From an uncultured Clostridia bacterium (GTDB lineage Bacteria > Bacillota > Clostridia > TANB77 > CAG-508), in the NCBI GenBank assembly GCA_944391895.1, contig CALXVF010000003.1:1-21324 (forward strand): 21,324 bases of DNA, in the 5' to 3' direction. Both the position numbers and the translations under genes were made by a program. Below are positions 1-7,427 of the stretch, one piece after another (positions within the stretch are counted from its first letter, which is position 1; the number at the start of each line of letters is the position of its first letter). The notes beneath the pieces were generated by a model. That model saw only the letters and a list, made by a program, of their open reading frames with translations, ran no database searches and had not been told where the DNA came from.

Positions 1-42
1 GATACAATATTGCCGAAAAATCAAATTGGGAGGGATAAATAT

Positions 43-285
43 ATGAAATCAACTGGAATAATTAGAAAAATTGACGAGCTTGGAAGATTTGTAATACCAA
101 TGGAAATGAGAAATAAACTAGGCATATCAAATAATGATTCACTAGAAATATATGTTGAAGGAACATCTATCGTACTAAGAAAATACCAACCTGATTGTGT
201 ATTTTGTGGAAGTTCAAGAAACGTCGTTTCTTACAAAGGAAAAAATGTTTGTGAAAAATGTTTAGGTGAAATGAAAAACTTATAA
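43..285 (+). CDS. abrB: AbrB-family transition-state regulator with C-terminal zinc-ribbon-like tail
   Basis: This 80-residue DNA-binding protein is an AbrB/SpoVT-type swapped-hairpin regulator. Residues 1-47 closely match the AbrB N-terminal domain (MKSTGIIRKIDELGRF, then VIP and a LGI...LEIYV strand). The family dimerises and binds many AT-rich promoters to repress stationary-phase genes. Instead of the usual AbrB oligomerisation tail, residues 52-73 carry two CxxC pairs (C52/C55 and C70/C73), which could hold a zinc ion; that is inference. The ATG at 43 is chosen because GGGAGGG lies about 8 bases upstream; an in-frame TTG at 10 has no such site. A possible -10 (TACAAT, 3-8) is at the window edge, but its -35 lies outside. 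It is convergent with rsmI, sharing a terminator, as abrB and rsmI (yabC) also are in Bacillus subtilis. Family is certain; equivalence to B. subtilis AbrB rather than a paralogue is likely but unproven. Confidence 0.9.
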   Translation: MKSTGIIRKIDELGRFVIPMEMRNKLGISNNDSLEIYVEGTSIVLRKYQPDCVFCGSSRNVVSYKGKNVCEKCLGEMKNL

Positions 286-300
286 TCTGTATAAATACAT

Positions 301-332
301 AAAAAAAGTCTACTACAGAAGTAGACTTTTTT
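301..332. terminator. bidirectional intrinsic terminator between abrB and rsmI
   Basis: A perfect 7-bp stem (GTCTACT at 308-314, AGTAGAC at 320-326) encloses a 5-base loop and is flanked by seven A on the left and six T on the right. It therefore reads as a terminator on both strands. It serves the convergent genes abrB (+) and rsmI (-), and its T run overlaps the rsmI stop codon at 331-333. Confidence 0.88.
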
Positions 333-1155
333 ATATGAATTTTTGATATATTTCATTTTTACTAACATTTCTATCTTTAGCAATCTTCTTTATTATTTCT
401 TTTTTTTCAAGACCTAAATTTTCATAATAATTATAATGTTCTTGTAAGGATAAATTATTTAAAGAATTTTCTTCTTGTAATTTTTCTCCTTGCACCAATA
501 TAATATATTCGCCTTTTGGCATATTCTTTTTTAATTCTTCTAATATTTCAGAAACTTTACCTCTTAAAAAAGTTTCATGAATCTTTGTCAGTTCTTTAGC
601 TAGTACAATTTTTCTGTCTCCCAAGTTTTTCAAAATATCTTCTAAAGTAGTTATTAGCTTATGTGGTGCTTCATATATTATAGCTGTTTTTCCATCTTTT
701 TTTATCTCTTCAAATTTATTATTTCTTAGTTTTTTATTTAATGGTAAGAAAGCATAAAATGAAAATTCTTTTGTATCTAATCCTGAAGCTATTAATGCAT
801 TTATCAAAGCACATGCACCAGGTATAGGTACAATTTTAATATCATTTTCTATAGCCTCTTTTACAATTTCTTCCCCTGGGTCAGATATAGCAGGAGTTCC
901 AGCATCTGTTACAATAGCAACATTTTTTCCTTCTAATAGTTTTTCAATTAATATGTCTTTTCTAACTTCTTCATTATGTCTATGATAACTAATTAAAGGT
1001 TTTGAGATTTCTAAGTGGTTTAATAATTTTAAAGTTTGTCTTGTATCTTCTGCAGCAATTAAATCAACCTCTTTCAAAATTCTAATGGCTCTTAATGTTA
1101 TATCTTCTAAATTTCCAATTGGTGTTGCAACTAAATATAATATTCCTTTTTCCAT
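331..1155 (-). CDS. rsmI: 16S rRNA (cytidine-1402-2'-O)-methyltransferase RsmI
   Basis: RsmI (YabC/YraL) is a cytoplasmic tetrapyrrole-methylase-fold enzyme that uses S-adenosylmethionine to methylate the ribose of C1402 in 16S rRNA, tuning decoding at the P site. The 274-residue length is normal. Diagnostic blocks are TPIGN (11-15), AEDTR (35-39), VTDAGTPAISDPG (82-94) and IPGACA (111-116), in family order. The ATG directly follows the trmN6 stop with no spacer (TAA then ATG), and its GAGGG ribosome-binding site lies inside the end of trmN6, so the two are probably translationally coupled. The trmN6-rsmI pair next to convergent abrB matches the yabB-yabC-abrB cluster of Bacillus; the small GIY-YIG gene yazA found there is absent here. 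Nothing looks damaged. Confidence 0.95.
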   Translation of the reverse strand: MEKGILYLVATPIGNLEDITLRAIRILKEVDLIAAEDTRQTLKLLNHLEISKPLISYHRHNEEVRKDILIEKLLEGKNVAIVTDAGTPAISDPGEEIVKEAIENDIKIVPIPGACALINALIASGLDTKEFSFYAFLPLNKKLRNNKFEEIKKDGKTAIIYEAPHKLITTLEDILKNLGDRKIVLAKELTKIHETFLRGKVSEILEELKKNMPKGEYIILVQGEKLQEENSLNNLSLQEHYNYYENLGLEKKEIIKKIAKDRNVSKNEIYQKFI

Positions 1156-1875
1156 TTATTTTCCCTCTTCATATATTTTTAAAATCTCATCTGTGTAACT
1201 TCCATCTTCATTATATATAATAAGTGGTTTTTCCACTTTTAAAAATGAATTAGCGTATTTCACTGCCTTTATTAAAACCAGATTTGCATCTTTACTTATT
1301 TTTGGATATACAAATCTAATTCTCTTAGGCTCTAATCTATATTTTCTCAAATTTTCTATTATCTCATTTAGTCTTTCAGGTCTATGAACCATATATATGG
1401 CTCCATTATCTTTCAAAAGATTACTCGCTACTTTTATCCATTCATCTAAATTCACAGTTGTTTCATGTCTTGAAATTATTTGCTTATCTTCTTTATTTAT
1501 AATGCCTGTTCCTACTTTTTTATATGGTGGATTAGTCACTACATAATCAAAAGAATTTTTTTCTAAACTCAAGTTTTTTACATCTTCATTTAAAATTTGC
1601 ATAGTATTTTGAAGATTATTTAATTCCACACTTCTTGAAGCCATTTCTGCTACATCTTTTTGAATTTCAATTCCTATTACTTTTGAAGCTTCTACCTTTT
1701 TGCTCAATAAAATACCTATGATTCCTGTTCCTGTACCTAAATCTACTATTGTTTTATTTTTCTTCATATCTTTTGCAAATTCTGTAAGTAATACACTATC
1801 TACTCCAAAACAGAAACCATCGGTATTTTGTATTATTTTTAATCCTTTATATTGTAAATCATCTATTCTTTCCAT
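1156..1875 (-). CDS. tRNA1(Val) adenine-37 N6-methyltransferase-like protein (TrmN6/YabB family)
   Basis: This is a 239-residue class I SAM-dependent methyltransferase. The SAM-binding motif VDLGTGTGIIG is at 44-54, a motif-II acidic residue is in GIEIQ (68-72), and the N6-adenine catalytic motif NPPY is at 115-118. The N-terminus (…TDGFCFGVDSVLL, 18-30) is typical of the YabB/TrmN6 family, whose Escherichia coli member methylates N6 of A37 in tRNA-Val. Exact substrate in this organism is inferred from the family. The gene lies just upstream of rsmI in the same operon. Its ATG has no visible Shine-Dalgarno sequence, unlike nearly all other genes here; a good -10 ends 9 bases before it, so the message may be almost leaderless. 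A purely operon-driven start from the GerMN gene 38 bases upstream is the alternative. Confidence 0.88.
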   Translation of the reverse strand: MERIDDLQYKGLKIIQNTDGFCFGVDSVLLTEFAKDMKKNKTIVDLGTGTGIIGILLSKKVEASKVIGIEIQKDVAEMASRSVELNNLQNTMQILNEDVKNLSLEKNSFDYVVTNPPYKKVGTGIINKEDKQIISRHETTVNLDEWIKVASNLLKDNGAIYMVHRPERLNEIIENLRKYRLEPKRIRFVYPKISKDANLVLIKAVKYANSFLKVEKPLIIYNEDGSYTDEILKIYEEGK

Positions 1876-1884
1876 AATAACTAA

Positions 1885-1913
1885 AGTATATCATAAACTT
1901 CACCAAAAACCAA
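1885..1913 (-). promoter_or_regulatory. candidate promoter for trmN6-rsmI
   Basis: On the minus strand, TTGGTT (1908-1913) is followed after 17 bases by TATACT (1885-1890), with a TG one base before it forming an extended -10. Transcription would start near 1878, three bases before the ATG. The -35 matches consensus only partly. Confidence 0.45.
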
Positions 1914-2438
1914 CTATTTTCTAACAAAAGCTTCTTTCATATTTTCTTGTTCTTTTCCATCTATTAAAATTTTTACACTATTTACTTCCTTAAGCTCAGT
2001 AAGAGAATTTACAATTGAATATATTGGATTCATTCCACTACTATTTAAAAATTCTCCAGATAAATCAACATATGCACAATCACCCTTAAGTTCTACTTTA
2101 TTTACCTTAGTCCCTTTTGGTATTGGATTTTGCAAGTTTTCTTCTTCTGTGCCATTAATTAATAAGTTTACAATATACATATATGGATTGTCTAACAAGT
2201 TTTTGGCATCCACTTTTCTTTCTTCCTTTACTAATTCTAAACTCTCTTTATCCTCAAAATATAAAGTTAGTGATGTTTGTCTCATTTGTTCTTCTGAAAT
2301 TTCTTGTTCTGGCTCAATTTCCGTTTCGTTTTCCACATTTTCTACTACTTCTGTGGAAAAATTCAAAAATATAAGTATTGCTAATATTAGGATTACACCC
2401 ACAATTAAAATTGTTCTAAAAATTACTTTCTTCTTCAT
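1914..2438 (-). CDS. membrane-anchored GerMN-domain protein
   Basis: This 174-residue protein has one N-terminal membrane segment (about residues 5-25) with no lipobox cysteine, an acidic linker (about 30-52) and a GerMN domain (about 55-172). The GerMN signature is visible in YIVNLLINGTEEENLQNPIP, KVNKVELKGDCAYVDLSGEF and IYSIVNSLTEL. In spore formers, GerM is a membrane-anchored protein of the mother cell-forespore channel, and related domains occur in germination and cell-envelope proteins. A sporulation role is therefore plausible but inferred. The start at 2438 is chosen for a strong GGGAGG about 6 bases upstream; an in-frame start at 2507 lacks one and would put 23 unrelated residues ahead of the membrane segment. 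It lies upstream of trmN6-rsmI on the same strand and is divergent from the CoA-activase gene. Confidence 0.82.
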   Translation of the reverse strand: MKKKVIFRTILIVGVILILAILIFLNFSTEVVENVENETEIEPEQEISEEQMRQTSLTLYFEDKESLELVKEERKVDAKNLLDNPYMYIVNLLINGTEEENLQNPIPKGTKVNKVELKGDCAYVDLSGEFLNSSGMNPIYSIVNSLTELKEVNSVKILIDGKEQENMKEAFVRK

Positions 2439-2478
2439 ATTATCCTCCCTGTGAAATAATATGAGACATGTTTTTAAT

Positions 2479-2507
2479 TTATAACATTTTTTACGATAAA
2501 TTGGCAA
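2479..2507 (-). promoter_or_regulatory. candidate promoter for the GerMN gene
   Basis: On the minus strand TTGCCA (2502-2507) and TTATAA (2479-2484) are separated by 17 bases. A transcript would begin near 2472, leaving a roughly 35-base leader with the GGGAGG site. A sporulation sigma factor could use a different sequence, so this is tentative. Confidence 0.4.
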
Positions 2508-2527
2508 TGATTAACTACCTAATTTTA

Positions 2528-2556
2528 TTGACAAATTGAGCTTTTAAATATACAAT
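2528..2556 (+). promoter_or_regulatory. sigma-A-type promoter for the CoA-activase/yqeG operon
   Basis: TTGACA (2528-2533) and TACAAT (2551-2556) are separated by exactly 17 bases. The AGGAG ribosome-binding site (2581-2585) and ATG at 2593 follow at normal distances. It is divergent from the GerMN promoter. Confidence 0.75.
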
Positions 2557-2592
2557 ATAGTAGAGATTTTATGTCTTAAAAGGAGAAAAGGA

Positions 2593-5500
2593 ATGAACAA
2601 AATATTACATGTTGGTCTTGATGTAGGTTCTACAACTGTAAAGATTGTAGTCATGGATGAAGACCTAAATATTATATACGAAAATTACCAAAGACATTTT
2701 TCAGATACAAAAAATACTGTATGCCAAGTTTTAGACAAACTTGCAGAAGATTATAAAGATTGTCAATATACAATAGCATTAACTGGTTCAGGTGCAATGT
2801 CAGCTGCCAGATTTTTAGACTTACCTTTTATTCAAGAAGTTGTTGCATGTAAAAGGTCTGTTGAAAAATACATACCAAAAACTGATGTTGTAATCGAGCT
2901 TGGAGGAGAAGACGCAAAAATAGTTTATTTCGGTAAATCTATTGAACAAAGAATGAATGGTACATGTGCTGGTGGTACAGGTGCATTTATTGACCAAATG
3001 GCTTCGCTATTAAATACAGATTCTAGTGGATTAAATGAACTTGCTAAAAATCATAAAATGATTTATCCAATAGCTTCAAGATGTGGAGTTTTTGCAAAAA
3101 CTGATGTTCAACCACTATTAAATGAAGGTGCAGACAAAGAAGATATTGCTGCTTCTATTTTTCAAGCAGTTGTAAATCAAACAATTAGTGGTCTTGCATG
3201 TGGTAGACCAATTAGAGGAAATGTAGCATTTTTAGGAGGACCTTTAAATTATCTATCTGAATTAAGACAAAGATTTATAGAAACATTACATTTAACACCA
3301 GAACAAACAATAATACCAGAAGATGCTCACCTTTTAGTCGCAAAAGGAGCAGCTATTGATTCATTAGAAAATAAACCTGTTTCTAATGAAAAACTAAAAG
3401 CTAAAATTGAAATGTTAAAAGCTTCACATGATACAACTTCAACACCACTTAACCCTCTTTTTGTAACAGATGAGGATTACAAAGAGTTTAAAGAAAGACA
3501 TGATAAAGATAAGGTTGTAAAAGGAGATTTAAAAAATTTTAGTGGAGATTGTTTTATAGGAATAGATGCTGGTTCTACAACTACTAAATTAGTTGTAACA
3601 GATAAAGAAGACAGACTTTTATATTCTCTATATCGTAGCAATGAAGGAAATCCTTTAAAAAGCGTTATGAAAATGCTAAAAGATTTATATAAGGTTATTC
3701 CTGAAACTGCAACTATTAGATATAGTGGAGTTACAGGTTATGGTGAAAAACTTATACAAACTGCCTTAAATGTTGATTTAAATGAAATTGAAACAATTGC
3801 CCATTACACAGCAGCACAAAGATTCTTACCAGATGTTACAAGTATTGTCGACATCGGTGGACAAGATATGAAATACATTAAAATAAAAGATGGCACTATT
3901 AATAATATAATGTTAAATGAAGCTTGTTCTTCAGGTTGTGGATCTTTTATTGAAACTTTTGCTAAAAGCTTAAATTTATCAATAGAAGATTTTGTAAAAG
4001 CTGCTTTAGAATCACGAAATCCTGTTGATTTAGGTTCAAGATGTACAGTATTTATGAACTCAAAAATTAAACAAGCTCAAAAAGAAGGTTCAACAGTTGG
4101 AGATATATCAGCAGGACTTTCATATTCAGTAATAAAAAATGCTATTCAAAAAGTTATGAAAATTAGAGATGTAAATTCTCTTGGTAAACACATTGTTGTA
4201 CAAGGTGGTACATTCTACAATGATGCTGTTCTTCGTGCATTTGAGCTTATAGTTGGTAAAAATGTTATCAGACCAGATATTGCTGGACTTATGGGTGCTT
4301 ATGGTGTTGCCATATTAGCTAGAAAACAATATGAAGCTAATTTAGATATGGAATATACATCAACAATATCTAAAGAAAAAGATATTGATAGCTTAAAAAT
4401 TGAAACATCACATATAAGATGTAATGGATGTGAAAATCATTGTCTACTTACAGTAAATAAATTTAATAATGGTCAAAGACATATTTCTGGAAATAGATGT
4501 GAAAAAGGTGAAGGAATTGTAACTGGTAAAAAAGATTTACCAAATCTATATAAATATAAATTTGAGAGACTTTTTGGTTATACACCATTGGATGAAAAAG
4601 AAGCTAAACGTGGAACAATTGGAATACCTAGAGTTTTAAATATGTATGAAGACTATCCTTTCTGGTTTACTTTCTTTACAAAGTTAGGATTTAGAGTTGT
4701 ACTATCTGAAAAAAGTAACAGAAAGACATATGAAAAAGGTATGGAATCAATGCCTTCAGAGTCAGTTTGCTATCCAGCCAAATTATCTCATGGACATATT
4801 ATAAGCTTAATTAATCAAGGAATAAAAACAATATTCTATCCTTGTGTACCTTTCTCAAGAAAAGAGTATGAAAAAGCAGAAAATCATTATAATTGCCCTA
4901 TAGTAATATCTTATTCTGAAGTATTGAAAAATAATATTCCAGAAATAAAAGAAAAGGGAATCAAATTCTTAAATCCATTTTTACCATTTGAGCCAAAGAA
5001 ATTGGTAGAAACAATAATGTCTCTTCCTGAATTTGAAGAGTACAATTTCACTAAAAAAGAATTATTACAAGCAGCTAAAGATGCGGAAAATGAATATCAA
5101 GCATTTAAAGATGATGTACATAAAAAAGGTGTAGAAGCTTTAGAATACATGGAAGAAAATAATGTTCATGGTATTGTACTTTCTGGAAGACCATATCATG
5201 TAGACCCAGAAATAAACCATGGTATTGATACATTAATTACAAGTCTTGGCTTATGTGTACTTTCTGAAGATAGCATTTCTAATCAAACAGAAGTAAAAAG
5301 ACCAATAAGAGTTGTAGACCAATGGGTATATCATGCAAGATTATATGCTGCAGCAGACTTTGTTGGAAAACACGACAACCTAGAATTAGTACAATTGAAT
5401 TCTTTTGGATGTGGTGTAGATGCTGTAACAACAGACCAAGTAGAAGAAATTTTATCAAGCTATGATAAAATGTATACTTTAATAAAAATTGACGAAGTTA

Positions 5501-6912
5501 ATAATTTGGGTGCTGTTAGAATTCGTATTCGTTCTCTTCTAGCTAGTATGAATAAAAGAATAGATAGAAAGAAAAGTGAAAATAATAATGGTAATTATGA
5601 AATAGACAAGAAAATCTTTACAAAAGATATGCGTAAAGATTACACAATATTAATACCACAAATGGCACCAATTCATTTTGAATTATTAGAATCAGCTGTT
5701 AAATCTTGTGGATATAATGTTCATCTACTTCGAGAATGCACACCACATACAGTTGAAGTTGGATTAAAATATGTAAATAACGACGCTTGCTATCCATCAA
5801 TACTAACTACAGGTCAAATGATAGAAGCATTAGAATCTGGGGAGTATGATGTAAATAAAACTGCATTAATTATGTCTCAAACTGGTGGTGGATGTAGAGC
5901 TACAAACTACATTGGATTTATAAGAAAAGCATTAAAAGACGCTGGATTTCCAAATGTACCAGTTATATCTTTCAACGTAGTTGGACTAGAAAAAATGCCT
6001 GGATTTAAGATAACACCAAAATTAGTGGAAAACTTAATAAAATGTGTTATTTATGGAGATTTACTACAAAAAATGCTTACTAAAAATAGAGCTTATGAGA
6101 TAAATAAAGGCGAAACACAAAAGTTATTTGATAAATGGATGGAAAAGTGCAAAACTCTAGTTGCTAAATCTACTATGAAAGAATTTAAGCAAAATATTTA
6201 TGATATGGTAGAAGATTTTGAAAAAATTGAATTAGATACTTCTATTAAGAAACCTAAGGTAGGTATTGTTGGAGAAGTACTAATAAAATATCAGCCATTT
6301 GGAAATAACTATGTGGCAGATAAATTAGAGGCAGAAGGTGCTGAAGTAATACTTCCAGATTTTATGGGATTTATAAAATTTATAGCTACACATAAAATTA
6401 CATTTAATCAATTAATCAAAATAGATTCTGGAAAAGCTAAAATATTCAAATTAGCTATTAAATTAATTGATATTCTAGAAAAAGATGAAAGAATTGCATT
6501 AGCTAATTCTAAAAAAGGATATTTACAACCATGTGACATATTTAAGTTAGAAGAAAATGTAAGAGATATCCTTTCTATTGGAAATCAAACTGGTGAAGGT
6601 TGGTTCTTAACAGCAGAAATGGTAGAATATATTGAACATGGAATACCAAATATCGTCTGTGTACAACCATTTGCTTGTCTACCTAACCATGTAGTTGGAA
6701 AAGGAGTTATAAAAACAATCAGAGATACATATCCAGAAGCAAATATTTCTCCTATTGATTATGACCCAGGAGCAAGTGAAGCTAACCAAACAAACAGAAT
6801 AAAACTATTAATGGCTGTTGCAAAAGATAATTTAAAAATGCAAGAAAATGAAAAGAAAGCGATTGCAAAGGAAAATACAAGTAGTAACGATAAAGTAAAG
6901 ACAAATAAGTAA
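2593..6912 (+). CDS. giant 2-hydroxyacyl-CoA dehydratase activase / DUF2229 fusion protein
   Basis: This 1439-residue cytoplasmic iron-sulfur protein fuses three kinds of module. Two tandem BadF/BcrA/HgdC-type ASKHA ATPase modules begin with GLDVGSTTVK (8-17) and GIDAGSTTTK (323-332). Each keeps the cysteine pair that in HgdC holds a 4Fe-4S cluster: C125/C164 and C445/C484, both 39 residues apart. Next comes a cysteine cluster (C610, C613, C617, C636), then a DUF2229 region starting at IGIPRVL (676-682) with C726 and C751. The C-terminal half resembles the HgdB-type dehydratase fold, with SGRPYHVDPEINHG (864-877) and cysteines at 940, 1066, 1101 and 1362. The family couples ATP hydrolysis to low-potential electron transfer; the substrate of these long fused forms is not established. 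No acyl-CoA fermentation genes lie nearby, so a fermentative role is not supported by context. It shares an operon with yqeG. Confidence 0.88.
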   Translation: MNKILHVGLDVGSTTVKIVVMDEDLNIIYENYQRHFSDTKNTVCQVLDKLAEDYKDCQYTIALTGSGAMSAARFLDLPFIQEVVACKRSVEKYIPKTDVVIELGGEDAKIVYFGKSIEQRMNGTCAGGTGAFIDQMASLLNTDSSGLNELAKNHKMIYPIASRCGVFAKTDVQPLLNEGADKEDIAASIFQAVVNQTISGLACGRPIRGNVAFLGGPLNYLSELRQRFIETLHLTPEQTIIPEDAHLLVAKGAAIDSLENKPVSNEKLKAKIEMLKASHDTTSTPLNPLFVTDEDYKEFKERHDKDKVVKGDLKNFSGDCFIGIDAGSTTTKLVVTDKEDRLLYSLYRSNEGNPLKSVMKMLKDLYKVIPETATIRYSGVTGYGEKLIQTALNVDLNEIETIAHYTAAQRFLPDVTSIVDIGGQDMKYIKIKDGTINNIMLNEACSSGCGSFIETFAKSLNLSIEDFVKAALESRNPVDLGSRCTVFMNSKIKQAQKEGSTVGDISAGLSYSVIKNAIQKVMKIRDVNSLGKHIVVQGGTFYNDAVLRAFELIVGKNVIRPDIAGLMGAYGVAILARKQYEANLDMEYTSTISKEKDIDSLKIETSHIRCNGCENHCLLTVNKFNNGQRHISGNRCEKGEGIVTGKKDLPNLYKYKFERLFGYTPLDEKEAKRGTIGIPRVLNMYEDYPFWFTFFTKLGFRVVLSEKSNRKTYEKGMESMPSESVCYPAKLSHGHIISLINQGIKTIFYPCVPFSRKEYEKAENHYNCPIVISYSEVLKNNIPEIKEKGIKFLNPFLPFEPKKLVETIMSLPEFEEYNFTKKELLQAAKDAENEYQAFKDDVHKKGVEALEYMEENNVHGIVLSGRPYHVDPEINHGIDTLITSLGLCVLSEDSISNQTEVKRPIRVVDQWVYHARLYAAADFVGKHDNLELVQLNSFGCGVDAVTTDQVEEILSSYDKMYTLIKIDEVNNLGAVRIRIRSLLASMNKRIDRKKSENNNGNYEIDKKIFTKDMRKDYTILIPQMAPIHFELLESAVKSCGYNVHLLRECTPHTVEVGLKYVNNDACYPSILTTGQMIEALESGEYDVNKTALIMSQTGGGCRATNYIGFIRKALKDAGFPNVPVISFNVVGLEKMPGFKITPKLVENLIKCVIYGDLLQKMLTKNRAYEINKGETQKLFDKWMEKCKTLVAKSTMKEFKQNIYDMVEDFEKIELDTSIKKPKVGIVGEVLIKYQPFGNNYVADKLEAEGAEVILPDFMGFIKFIATHKITFNQLIKIDSGKAKIFKLAIKLIDILEKDERIALANSKKGYLQPCDIFKLEENVRDILSIGNQTGEGWFLTAEMVEYIEHGIPNIVCVQPFACLPNHVVGKGVIKTIRDTYPEANISPIDYDPGASEANQTNRIKLLMAVAKDNLKMQENEKKAIAKENTSSNDKVKTNK

Positions 6913-6924
6913 GAGGGGAATTTT

Positions 6925-7404
6925 ATGGGAAATTTAATGCCTAGAGAAAGTTATAGTAATATATTTGATATAAGTTTAGATTATTTAATAAATGACATAC
7001 ACATTAAAGGGCTTATTTTCGATTTTGACGGTACATTACGTAGAAACAAGACTGTATCTATTGATACATTAAATTTCCTAAAAAAAGCCCATTCTAAAGG
7101 ATTAAAACTATCTTTATTAAGTAACAACCCATATGTTAGTAAAACTATATTAAAAGTACTTAATATACCTACTACAAAAAAATTTGCATGTAAACCTTTA
7201 AAAAAGCCATTTCTAGATATGGCAAAGAAAATGAATCTTAAACCAGAAGAAATAGCTGTTATAGGTAATAATAGACTATCTGACATATGGGGAGCTAATA
7301 GAGCTAATATGTATTCTATATATATTCAAAATCTTAATGGATATATGTTTAAAAGAAAAATAGAAGATAGATTAAAAGATTTAGGTATAAAACATATAAA
7401 ATAG
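6925..7404 (+). CDS. YqeG-family HAD phosphatase
   Basis: This 159-residue HAD-superfamily IIIA phosphatase matches the YqeG family in length and order of motifs. Motif I is DFDGT (33-37, nucleophile D33 and acid D35), motif II serine is in LLSNN (S66 region), motif III lysine is in the CKPLKKP stretch (89-95) and motif IV is GNNRLSDIWGAN (114-125). Relatives usually have GDQ at the start of motif IV; here the first aspartate is asparagine (N115), while D120 remains. Related proteins include mitochondrial phosphatidylglycerophosphate phosphatase, but the substrate of bacterial YqeG is not settled. The ATG at 6925 follows a GAGGGG site and lies 12 bases after the upstream stop, so the two genes are co-transcribed. 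The TAG stop is inside the terminator stem shared with the next gene. A later start at 6937 is possible but lacks a better site. Confidence 0.85.
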   Translation: MGNLMPRESYSNIFDISLDYLINDIHIKGLIFDFDGTLRRNKTVSIDTLNFLKKAHSKGLKLSLLSNNPYVSKTILKVLNIPTTKKFACKPLKKPFLDMAKKMNLKPEEIAVIGNNRLSDIWGANRANMYSIYIQNLNGYMFKRKIEDRLKDLGIKHIK

Positions 7405-7427
7405 GAAGAATTAAATCTTCCTATTTT
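7398..7427. terminator. bidirectional terminator containing both stop codons
   Basis: ATAGGAAGA (7401-7409) pairs perfectly with TCTTCCTAT (7416-7424) around a 6-base loop, and flanking A and T runs extend the stem. The TAG of yqeG (7402-7404, +) and the TAG of the convergent 551-residue gene (7421-7423, -) both lie within the stem arms. Confidence 0.85.

Noticed and set aside
2439..2507. Longer GerMN protein from an ATG at 2507.
   Set aside because: It lacks a ribosome-binding site, would place 23 polar or cysteine-containing residues before the membrane segment, and begins at the candidate promoter itself.
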